NCBI GenBank assembly: GCA_019308525.1
Contig: JAFDIC010000374.1
Location: 1-6,046 of the forward strand
Direction: 5' to 3'
Source of the DNA: Deltaproteobacteria bacterium
Lineage (GTDB): Bacteria > Desulfobacterota > DSM-4660 > Desulfatiglandales > HGW-15
Length of the DNA stretch: 6,046 bases
The position numbers were made by a program, and so were the translations under genes. Shown piece after piece: positions 1 to 5,561 of the stretch; the first letter of the stretch is position 1, and the number at the start of each line of letters is the position of its first letter. Below the pieces are notes generated by a model, which saw nothing but the letters and a program-made list of their open reading frames with translations, was not told where the DNA came from and ran no database searches.

Positions 1-330
1 GATGACAATTTCGTTCAGGAGGTTTTGGAAACCTGCCAGGAACAACTCGAACGTCGCTACCACTATGAGGCCCAGGGGTATGATTTTGATTGGCTGGTTG
101 GCGAGGTAGCAAGTGTATGTGGTGTAGAGCACAATATCGTTACGCGACCGGGAAGGTATCCAGAGACGGTTGAAGCCCGCAGCGTGTTATGTTACTGGGC
201 AGTACGGGAGCTTGGCATCACCACCTTGGAACTTTCCAAACGGCTCGCTGTTTCACAACCCACCGCCAGCCAATCGGTAAAGCGGGGCGAAAAAATCGTG
301 AAAGAAAAGCAACTCAAACTGATGAGATGA
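1..330 (+). CDS. REP-associated (RAYT/Y1-type) transposase, C-terminal fragment
   Basis: The reading frame is open from base 1 (residues DDNFVQEVLETC...), so this is the 3' end of a gene that starts outside the window. The TTG at 25 is not a real start. The segment DDNFVQEVLE resembles the end of the Y1 HUH transposase domain, where the sequence GDxxFVxxVL is common. The rest is a DnaA-domain-IV-like helix-turn-helix: ARSVLCYWAVRELGITTLEL at about residues 58-77, followed by SKRLAVSQPTASQSVKRGEK. That tail is typical of single-copy REP-associated tyrosine transposases (IS200-like, COG1943). Such proteins nick and rejoin single-stranded DNA at REP hairpins. The catalytic HUH and Tyr residues lie outside the window, so activity cannot be judged. 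No obvious REP palindrome with a GTAG-type foot is seen just downstream. It ends in TGA at 328-330 and is followed by a terminator hairpin. Confidence 0.8.
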   Translation, partial: DDNFVQEVLETCQEQLERRYHYEAQGYDFDWLVGEVASVCGVEHNIVTRPGRYPETVEARSVLCYWAVRELGITTLELSKRLAVSQPTASQSVKRGEKIVKEKQLKLMR

Positions 331-365
331 TCTATATCAATTAATCAATACCCGTCCCCGTGAAG

Positions 366-403
366 AAAGGGCATCCACCGCATTGTGGGTGGCATGCCCT
401 TTT
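366..403. terminator. Bidirectional intrinsic terminator between convergent genes
   Basis: AAAGGGCATCCACC (366-379) pairs with GGTGGCATGCCCTTT (388-402), with one bulged C at 393 and an 8-base loop. The + strand side is followed by a short T run (400-403) and the - strand side by TTTCTT. The stem lies between the transposase stop at 330 and the cold-shock gene stop at 423, and would serve both. Confidence 0.75.
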
Positions 404-422
404 CCGTTCCTACAACAGGGAG

Positions 423-623
423 TTAGCGCAATGTAACATTGATGGCAGCAGGACCTTTTTGTCCTTCCTCTACCTCAAAACTAACCCTGTCCCCTTCATT
501 GAGGGATTTGAACCCGCTTCCGTTGATCGCCGAGTGATGCACAAACACGTCAGGTCCGTCTTCCTGCTCAATGAATCCGAACCCTTTGCGATCATTAAAC
601 CACTTTACAGTTCCGTTCATCAT
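423..623 (-). CDS. csp: Cold-shock domain protein (CspA family)
   Basis: This is a 66-residue single cold-shock domain (OB fold), the full length usual for the family. The family binds single-stranded RNA and DNA and acts as an RNA chaperone in the cytoplasm. RNP1 is KGFGFI at residues 13-18 and RNP2 is VFVHH at 26-30. The leading GTVKWFN and the [21 protein letters not shown] tail are also canonical. Two adjacent ATG codons begin the frame. The first (623-621) is preferred because GGAGG sits 8 bases upstream of it and 11 upstream of the second. The gene is monocistronic, convergent with the transposase, and stands behind a non-coding leader of up to about 170-200 bases, as expected for cold-inducible csp genes. 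Which paralogue it is cannot be told from sequence alone. Confidence 0.96.
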   Translation of the reverse strand: MMNGTVKWFNDRKGFGFIEQEDGPDVFVHHSAINGSGFKSLNEGDRVSFEVEEGQKGPAAINVTLR

Positions 624-628
624 AGTAA

Positions 629-673
629 CATCCTCCTTTCTTCAAAATTTTCAACGTCTCAAACTGGAGGATG
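629..673 (-). promoter_or_regulatory. Shine-Dalgarno-sequestering hairpin in the csp leader
   Basis: Read on the - strand, CATCCTCC (673-666) is perfectly complementary over 8 bases to GGAGGATG (636-629), which contains the ribosome binding site of the cold-shock gene. The loop is 29 bases and AU-rich, with a self-complementary AAAATTTT. If formed, the stem would hide the whole SD and end five bases before the start codon. This is seen directly in the sequence. A role as a temperature- or structure-responsive switch is inference, by analogy with the rearranging 5' leader of E. coli cspA. Confidence 0.5.
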
Positions 674-712
674 CCACAACAACAATATGAGCCATTCCTA
701 CCAAAAGAAACT

Positions 713-735
713 GCCGCGCCACTTCAAAGCGCGGC
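713..735 (-). promoter_or_regulatory. GC-rich hairpin in the csp upstream region
   Basis: GCCGCGC (735-729 on the - strand) pairs perfectly with GCGCGGC (719-713) around a 9-base loop, about 90 bases upstream of the cold-shock start. On the - strand it is followed by AGTTTCTTTT, so it could be a leader stem, an attenuator, or a backup terminator for transcription arriving from the right. No convincing sigma70 promoter for csp could be picked out. The best pair nearby (TTGCAT, 17 bases, TAACTT) matches only half of each consensus box. Confidence 0.35.
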
Positions 736-798
736 CAAATGAATGACTAGAAGTTAACAACTCGTGGTGGTAAATGCAAGCTATTTATTCACTTTTTC

Positions 799-840
799 AA
801 AAAAATATGCTGTTTATTTTAGTGTAGCAGTAAAAACAGC
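799..840 (-). terminator. Weak intrinsic terminator downstream of the MliC-type gene
   Basis: On the - strand GCTGTTT (840-834) pairs with AAACAGC (815-809). The stem is followed by ATA and then seven Ts (805-799). It is AT-rich with a long loop, so efficiency may be low. Position and T run fit termination of the gene at 992-1879, although it lies about 150 bases past that stop. Confidence 0.4.
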
Positions 841-991
841 TACTTACACCTTGTCGGATCGGCCATCTTGATCGCGAGTATCCTTGAATCGAGCTGGGCC
901 TCCGGGCCGCAAGGGCAGTGAACGATACATTTTGTCGATGAATGCCGTATTCGTCACACATCCCTTTGTGGCCCCAATGGTGACGGCGGTT
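841..991. other. Gap between MliC-type gene and its terminator, no gene called
   Basis: With the csp leader (624-840), this completes a 368-base stretch without a convincing gene. On the - strand a 28-codon ORF beginning ATG TAT CGT TCA CTG runs to the TAA at 846-848, but it has no clear ribosome binding site and no recognisable family. Nothing else could be supported here. Confidence 0.4.
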
Positions 992-1879
992 CTAATGCAA
1001 GGGCTTTCCACAACCGTACAGAGTCTTGTCCGGCAACCTGACCACCACTGTGCTCTCGTATTCATCACCGGACATGGAATCGCGACAGGGTTTTGCACTG
1101 ATTTCCAGGGTGAACTGGTCGGTCTCCCAGATCGTAATGCGGTTTTCCTGGTCAGTGACCGGCTCTGGAAGCGCCGCTTCGATGCGGATGGTGCCGTAGT
1201 CAGTATTGAGGATGGCACGGCCGTTCATGATCAGTAGTACCCAGCCTGGCTCGTTTCCCGCGGCGCGAAAATCCGCACCATCCAGTTTGGCCCTTTCCCA
1301 CACGGCGCTGCGCCGGTTGTTACGGCATTGTTTGCGCTCTCCGCCCGGTTCTGCGATCAGGGCCCTTTCTCCTCGGATGTGGATTTCAAAGCCCTGGCCA
1401 GTGTATTTTTGGCCGGAGTCAGCAACGGCAGCGGGTAAATGCAAGGACCCTTGATGGCGCAAGATCCAGGCTCCGCCAGGCTTGGCCCGCACTACATAGC
1501 TGGAGTTATCGTCACACTCGAACACATAGGTTGTGATTTTTGAAGGAGGAGGATTTCCTCTGCGACAGGCCCCGGTGCCTTCCCGCGAAATGGTAACTAT
1601 GTCGCGGACTTCAAAGGTGCCGTCATAATCCCTGCCAAATTCCCCGATTCCGGGTCCGGTGAACTCACCTTCCAGCTCGGCATAGACCGATTCGTAAGGT
1701 TCCTGCACGAGACCCTGGTAGGTCTGCTGCAATTCCCCGTGCAACTTCCCCCTGGCGATCACCCACAGTGTCCTTTTGCCTCCACAGGGTCGAAGGGTCC
1801 GTACTTCGTGCCCATAGACAAGCAATCCGCGAACGGGCTCGGCGCATACCAAACCACTCATGGATATCACTGAGACCAA
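992..1879 (-). CDS. Exported MliC/COG3650-type multidomain protein
   Basis: This is a predicted periplasmic or envelope protein of about 295-304 residues with three parts. Residues 20-105 contain VYGHEVRTLRPCG and the PYESVYAELEGEF and DYDGTFEVRDI motifs, an OB-like region seen in COG3650/NlpE-like proteins. Residues 118-180 (YVFECDDNSSYVVR...GEFEIHIRGERALI-like pattern) match an MliC domain, the membrane-bound inhibitor of C-type lysozyme. Residues 184-295 (QCRNNRRSAVWERAKL, FRAAGNEPGWVLLI, PCRDSMSGDEYES, GCGKPLH) are a typical COG3650 tail. Six or more cysteines suggest disulfides. The start is uncertain. The first conventional codon is TTG at 1879, but it would cut the signal peptide. In-frame residues HKHLYWFL lie just upstream, from a CTG at 1906, with no ATG, GTG or TTG before the TAA further up. 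With them, the N terminus is a good signal peptide ending VCA/EP (SPI type, no lipobox). Lysozyme inhibition is known for MliC but unproven here. Confidence 0.85.
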   Translation of the reverse strand: MVSVISMSGLVCAEPVRGLLVYGHEVRTLRPCGGKRTLWVIARGKLHGELQQTYQGLVQEPYESVYAELEGEFTGPGIGEFGRDYDGTFEVRDIVTISREGTGACRRGNPPPSKITTYVFECDDNSSYVVRAKPGGAWILRHQGSLHLPAAVADSGQKYTGQGFEIHIRGERALIAEPGGERKQCRNNRRSAVWERAKLDGADFRAAGNEPGWVLLIMNGRAILNTDYGTIRIEAALPEPVTDQENRITIWETDQFTLEISAKPCRDSMSGDEYESTVVVRLPDKTLYGCGKPLH

Positions 1880-2040
1880 CAGAAACCAGTAAAGATGCTT
1901 GTGCAGTGCGCCGATGATCCTTTATTCCCCGGTCCGCTTTTTGTTGACAAGGAGTTGTCTTCCCGGAAAGGAACTGTAGAAGGATTTGCCTCGCGAGTCA
2001 AGGAGAAAAAGGAGCTTACAGGTAGTTACAATGAGTTGAA

Positions 2041-2069
2041 GTAATGAATGGCAAGTAAAACTATGTCAA
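2041..2069 (-). promoter_or_regulatory. Candidate promoter for the MliC-type gene
   Basis: On the - strand a perfect -35 box TTGACA (2069-2064) is followed after 17 bases by CATTAC (2046-2041), which matches only three of six bases of a -10 box. It lies about 135-165 bases before the MliC-type start and just past the M48 gene stop. The weak -10 keeps confidence low. Confidence 0.3.
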
Positions 2070-2095
2070 TTTGATCGTTGTTAAGAATAGCCATT

Positions 2096-3172
2096 CTAGC
2101 CTGGCAGGTGAGGGTCGTCAGAGACGGGACGAGGAGTGGCGGGAGTATCGTCGGGGGCTTCGATTGTTCGCTTCAGGCTCACGGCGCGCTCAGGGGTGCT
2201 CGGATGACTGGCGAGCCAGGTGGTGTCCTTGATGCCCCCCGGATGCTCGGCCGCCATGCGGCGCCATAGCAAAGGGGCCGCCTCGACCTGGTATCCGGCC
2301 CGGGCGGCAAAATAGAGGCCCATGTAATCCGCATCGGACTCGAATTCCTTGGAATAAACCAGGCGGCCTAACTGGGAGAAGAGACCACGCGTGTCTACGC
2401 CTCCAAAGACCAGGATGGCCAGGTCCACGAGCATTCCGGCAAAGGACTGGGCCTGCATCTGGCGAAGGTGCCTGAGAGCATTGTGGGCGAATTCGTGTCC
2501 CAGTACTATGGCCAGCTCATCATCAGACTCGAGAAAACGGAGCATACCCGTAGTCACGAACACGTTCTTGCCGTCGGCAAAGGCATTTACCACGTCTCTC
2601 TCTATGACTGCAATCCTGTAATCACAGGCCGGCCTCCCCTTCAAGGATACAGACACCACCTCGTCATCGTTCCTCGCAACTTTCATGGAGAGTCGGCCGG
2701 TCTCCCAGGGCTCCTTCATCGCAATGGTAAAGGATTCAAAATCCGAGACTGCCTTGCCGTTGACCTCGACTATCCTGTCACCCTTCTTCAATCCGGATGC
2801 GGCGGCCTCAAGGCCGGGAAGGACCTTCCATACACGCACCCCTTGTTCAAGTCCTATGTCAGTCGCTACTTCCCGGTATTCCGGCTTGAATGTCCCGCTG
2901 TCTATGGCAAAAAACCCGAAGGTATAACGAATATCATCGCCGCACAGTTGCGCGTTTGCACGCAGGAGTTTGTTGGCCACGACGGACGCGCGCGCCTGGC
3001 GTTCGAGGAGGAGAGACAGTGCAAACTTCAACTGCTCCCGTCGTTCCGCCTCCACCGCCATATCCGCCGGTGCGGGGCTTTTGAGGCGGGTCGCACAGCC
3101 GGAGCCGGCCAGCAACAAGAAGGCCATTGCCCAAGCAAGCACCTTGCGGATGTCTTTGCAATTCCCTTTCAT
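2096..3172 (-). CDS. M48-family zinc metalloprotease lipoprotein with PDZ domain
   Basis: This is a 358-residue envelope protease. The ATG at 3172 is chosen because it gives a proper signal peptide: MKGNCKDIRK, a hydrophobic stretch, then AGSGC with Cys26 as the likely lipidated residue. A TTG at 3253 would add 27 residues before the signal, so it is rejected. Position -3 of the lipobox is Gly, slightly off consensus. A PDZ domain spans about 106-178, with LPGLEAAASGLKKGDRIVEV as its core. The peptidase domain follows, with HEFAH at 226-230 (two zinc ligands and the catalytic Glu) and EFESDAD at 276-282, supplying the third ligand Glu278 and Asp282. SHPSTPER at about 322-329 is the usual M48 C-terminal motif. 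All catalytic residues are present, so it is probably active. The family (BepA/LoiP-like) does quality control of outer-membrane proteins. The PDZ may sense misfolded substrate, which is inference. A Pro/Asp-rich tail ends the protein. Confidence 0.92.
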   Translation of the reverse strand: MKGNCKDIRKVLAWAMAFLLLAGSGCATRLKSPAPADMAVEAERREQLKFALSLLLERQARASVVANKLLRANAQLCGDDIRYTFGFFAIDSGTFKPEYREVATDIGLEQGVRVWKVLPGLEAAASGLKKGDRIVEVNGKAVSDFESFTIAMKEPWETGRLSMKVARNDDEVVSVSLKGRPACDYRIAVIERDVVNAFADGKNVFVTTGMLRFLESDDELAIVLGHEFAHNALRHLRQMQAQSFAGMLVDLAILVFGGVDTRGLFSQLGRLVYSKEFESDADYMGLYFAARAGYQVEAAPLLWRRMAAEHPGGIKDTTWLASHPSTPERAVSLKRTIEAPDDTPATPRPVSDDPHLPG

Positions 3173-3258
3173 CCCGTATTCTCGCAGATGATCCCGGAAA
3201 TCGGGGAGCAGGAGAACTCCTGGGCCCTTTTCATCAATCACGCTCCCGATCAAAGATT

Positions 3259-3286
3259 ACTGTACCAGAGGCAATGGGCTTTTCAA
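3259..3286 (-). promoter_or_regulatory. Candidate sigma70 promoter for the M48-PDZ gene
   Basis: On the - strand TTGAAA (3286-3281, five of six consensus bases) is followed after 16 bases by TACAGT (3264-3259, four of six). Transcription would start near 3252 and give a leader of about 80 bases before the ATG at 3172. That places the protease in its own transcription unit, 203 bases past the preceding lipoprotein gene. Confidence 0.4.
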
Positions 3287-3375
3287 GTCCTTTTTGGATG
3301 CGCCCGCTGGACCCAGGTTCAGGCCCGAAGGAGCCATGTGTCCTCTCAAGGAGGAATTTCAGGTCATCGAGACCG

Positions 3376-3840
3376 TCAAAGAGAAAGGTCGTAGACAAAG
3401 ATCTCCGTGTCACTGATTACACGGGTTCTCACAGGAACCGGGTTGTAGGTGTAGACATAGCCAAATACCTGTTCATTCGGACCGAGAATCAAACTAACCT
3501 GTGGGAATGATGCAGAGCTCCTGGCATTCATCCATTCCACTGCTGTCCTCAATCTCTTCCTGTCCTCCACCTTGCCCCACCAGCTACCGACCTTGATGGT
3601 TTTGCCGTCCCCTTTGGGATCAAACAGAATACCCACCGGTTGAGTGATCTTCACTCCTGAATAATGAATGAAATAATCCTGCCAGTTTTCCTGAAGCTGT
3701 TGTATCGTGACCTTGTTTCCTGTTTTTCCGGACTGTGCGACCACTCTTGCCCTCTCTCCAGGGCCGGCTGAAACACAGGCGGAGAGTAGTAACAGTGCAA
3801 CACCCAGGGCAATCATGGAACTGCCTTTTTTCGTGAGCAT
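3376..3840 (-). CDS. Small lipoprotein of unknown family
   Basis: This 154-residue protein has a clear lipoprotein signal: MLTKKGSS, a hydrophobic core, then LSAC with Cys22 as the lipidated residue. Val at +2 argues for outer-membrane rather than inner-membrane retention by the E. coli rule. The start is well supported by AGGAGG 8 bases upstream of the ATG. The mature part (about 133 residues) is soluble and lacks further membrane segments. It contains VTIQQLQENWQDYFIHYSG, then a PVGILFDPKGDGKTIKVGSWW stretch and a FGYVYTYNPVPVRTRVI stretch, suggesting a mainly beta fold. I do not recognise the family. No catalytic motif is apparent. It is followed by the M48-PDZ gene in the same direction after a 203-base gap with a candidate promoter, so a shared operon is not required. 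Confidence 0.85.
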   Translation of the reverse strand: MLTKKGSSMIALGVALLLLSACVSAGPGERARVVAQSGKTGNKVTIQQLQENWQDYFIHYSGVKITQPVGILFDPKGDGKTIKVGSWWGKVEDRKRLRTAVEWMNARSSASFPQVSLILGPNEQVFGYVYTYNPVPVRTRVISDTEIFVYDLSL

Positions 3841-4021
3841 GGAATTTTCCTCCTTTTGACGGTTTCAATCGCTAAAGGGTGACGTAGAAATGATGCAGGC
3901 CGAATCTCTAAGACGTCCAGGCCGCCATGACGCCTGGCATCAGGAGGCTCAAACATCGAACCGATCCGGAGAGCCCCGCTGCCTTTTTCGGTGTCCCAGT
4001 TCCTGGATTTACCGACTTCAG

Positions 4022-4678
4022 CTAGTATATCCTTATGCCTTCAACTATGCCACCACCAAATTGAACCAGGGTATCGACTGCAATATTCAACCCCTCTTCA
4101 ATATACCTTCCTTCTATGCCGGGAACCGCATAGGAATAGAAGAGCACATTGCGGGTAGTATCTTTCACCCTGGTCTTTTCGTCTGCGCCCTGGCACAGGA
4201 CGCAGACAATGTCCTTTTCGTCCCTGAGCACTATTTCTCCTTCCCTGGTCGTCAGCCTGCGGTTGCCCATTCCCGTGCAGATCTCGCCTTCCATGGCAAG
4301 GTCCAGGGTCAGCCCGCCCTCAAAGCAGTCGTAGTCGGCAACCGCAACCAGGATGCCCGCGCACATCTCCGCCATGATATGGGTATCGACCATCAGGTTG
4401 TACCGGGGAAAGCCGCTGTAAATAGTTCGTTTGAGATGCCTGGGCAGGGGACATTCGAACCCGAAGCTCTTGAAAAACATGTCATAGATACCGATCCGGG
4501 ATGAAATCTCAGCGAGGTTCTCTCTCTTTCTCAGTTTGCGGAGCAATTTTCTCTTGTGCTGATCAAAGCCGGGAGGGTTTAACGATGCCTCGCAATCCCT
4601 GATCAGGGCCATGCCGAAAGCCAGGCCCGGGTACTTGTCCCTGTAGGCCGAGGATACCCTGAATTCAGGCCAGGTCAT
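4022..4678 (-). CDS. B3/B4 tRNA-binding-domain protein (COG3382-like)
   Basis: This is a 218-residue stand-alone B3/B4 domain, related to the editing module of the phenylalanyl-tRNA synthetase beta chain. Features that show it are FRVSSAYRDKYPGLAFGMAL near the N terminus, the Lys/Arg-rich helical region KRKLLRKLRKRENLAEI, YNLMVDTHIMAEM at about 93-105, and the conserved tail KDTTRNVLFYSYAVPG at about 172-187. In free-standing form the family is usually annotated only by domain. A role in clearing mischarged tRNA or amino-acid-like compounds is suggested by homology but unproven. The ATG at 4678 is preferred over the one at 4705: AAGGA sits 7 bases before it and the start overlaps the stop of a small upstream ORF (ATGA), while the upstream ATG has no usable ribosome binding site. 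It lies at the end of a decayed TRAP operon. Coding looks intact from start to TAG. Confidence 0.85.
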   Translation of the reverse strand: MTWPEFRVSSAYRDKYPGLAFGMALIRDCEASLNPPGFDQHKRKLLRKLRKRENLAEISSRIGIYDMFFKSFGFECPLPRHLKRTIYSGFPRYNLMVDTHIMAEMCAGILVAVADYDCFEGGLTLDLAMEGEICTGMGNRRLTTREGEIVLRDEKDIVCVLCQGADEKTRVKDTTRNVLFYSYAVPGIEGRYIEEGLNIAVDTLVQFGGGIVEGIRIY

Positions 4679-4758
4679 GACGGCTTCCTTTGTACTGTCT
4701 CCCATCCTGTTGGGAGATCAACCGGCAGGTCAGCCTTTTTCTGCATGAGTTTTGTCAT
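4675..4758 (-). CDS. Small 27-codon ORF coupled to the B3/B4 gene
   Basis: The frame begins MTKLMQKKADLPVDLPTGW, ends ETVQRKPS, and stops at a TGA that overlaps the B3/B4 start as ATGA. GAGGTG lies 7 bases before its ATG, a better-than-average ribosome binding site, and it starts 46 bases after the dctM stop. The B3/B4 gene also has its own AAGGA, which lies inside this ORF. A hairpin with a 7-bp stem TCTCCCA/TGGGAGA (4698-4704 with 4711-4717) lies within it. The product resembles no family I know. It may be a real small protein, a leader that couples translation of the B3/B4 gene, or a remnant of a longer gene. The start signals are seen directly; a function is not. Confidence 0.5.
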   Translation of the reverse strand: MTKLMQKKADLPVDLPTGWETVQRKPS

Positions 4759-4804
4759 GGCAAATCACCTCGGTGGCACGAGCCGGTCCTACCGCTGGAT
4801 ACAT

Positions 4805-5557
4805 CTATTCCAAGAAGCGGGTGAGCACCAGCGAGAGCCACGGCACATATGTTATCAAGAAGAGGACACCGTATATGAGCGCCAGGAAAGGCAGCACCGA
4901 CCGGCTGACTTCAATGATACCTTTTCCCATAATACCCGAGGAGACAAACAGGTTGACCCCGAAGGGCGGCGTCAAGAAAGCCACCTCTATGTTTAGCACC
5001 ATGATGATCCCGAAGTGGATGGGATCAATGCCGAACTTTTGAAGGAGGGGGTAGAAGACCGGCCCGAGGACCAGCATGGCTGAAACTATGTCCATAAAAC
5101 AGCCCATTGCAAGCAATCCGATGTTTACGAAGAACAGGAACAGGTACTTGTTGTCAATAAACCTCATCAGGAACTGGGCCACCCGCAGGGGAACCTCGTC
5201 AACACTGAAGTAGTAGGAGAGGACAGAGGCATTGGCGATGATGAAAAGGAGCATGGAGGAGGTCAAAATGGATTCCTTGAGCACGGGCATCAAATCCCGG
5301 GGCTTGATGCTCCTGTGTATGAGGAGTTCTACGAAAAGCGCATAGACAAATGCGACGGCCGCCGCCTCCGTAGCAGTGAAAAGCCCGGAATATATTCCCC
5401 CCAGAACCAGGATGGGCATGAACAGCCCCCAGATCCCGTCGCGAAAGGCGGATTTTATTTCCGACATGGACAACCGGCTCCGGGTCCGCCATCCCTTCCT
5501 GCGGGCCGTGAGATAGGAATAGGCAATCAGGGTCCCCCCCAGTATGCCGCCCGGCAT
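4805..5557 (-). pseudogene. dctM: TRAP transporter large permease DctM, C-terminal remnant
   Basis: This fragment of 250 residues is the C-terminal part of the DctM family, whose members are usually about 425-440 residues. In the TRAP system DctM is the inner-membrane translocation subunit. The signature GIYSGLFTATEAAAVAF, the TPPFGVNLF motif and about five hydrophobic segments are intact through to the TAG. The missing part is the N-terminal 170-180 residues. The fragment begins at the PGGILGG motif normally found in the middle of DctM, exactly where the broken dctP ends. The ATG at 5557 is just the internal Met of that motif and has no good ribosome binding site of its own, so any product would be a non-functional half permease. 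No small permease DctQ is present anywhere between dctP and this fragment. Confidence 0.85.
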
Positions 5558-5561
5558 TTGG
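5551..5561 (-). other. Deletion junction fusing dctP to dctM
   Basis: DctP homology ends at IPNA and DctM homology begins at MPGGILGG within the shared bases AATGCCGGG. The two frames are offset, so the join is out of frame. By usual family lengths about 1.5 kb has been lost, covering the dctP 3' half, dctQ and the dctM 5' half. A run of seven Gs (- strand, 5540-5534) lies beside the junction. A genuine deletion and an assembly error look the same from sequence alone. Confidence 0.7.

Noticed and set aside
360..746. Long + strand ORF across the csp gene
   Set aside because: It is antisense to a canonical cold-shock gene, begins inside the terminator stem, and its protein has no recognisable features.
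2084..2097. AGAAT-AGCC-ATTCT hairpin at the M48 gene stop as a terminator
   Set aside because: The stem is short and AT-rich and no T run follows on the - strand.
3257..3337. 26-codon - strand ORF (begins MAPSGLNLGPAGASKKD) between the lipoprotein and M48 genes
   Set aside because: It has a poor-spacing GAGAGG before the ATG and overlaps the candidate promoter of the M48 gene; no known family.
2468..3394. 308-codon + strand ORF antisense to the M48-PDZ gene
   Set aside because: The opposite strand carries intact HEFAH, PDZ and lipobox motifs; the + strand product looks like a random translation.
3917..3937. CCAGGC/GCCTGG inverted repeat after the B3/B4 gene as a terminator
   Set aside because: Only a 6-bp stem and no T run on the - strand side.
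3890..4504. 204-codon + strand ORF antisense to the B3/B4 gene
   Set aside because: Most of its length mirrors a recognisable conserved domain on the other strand; no family features or ribosome binding site.
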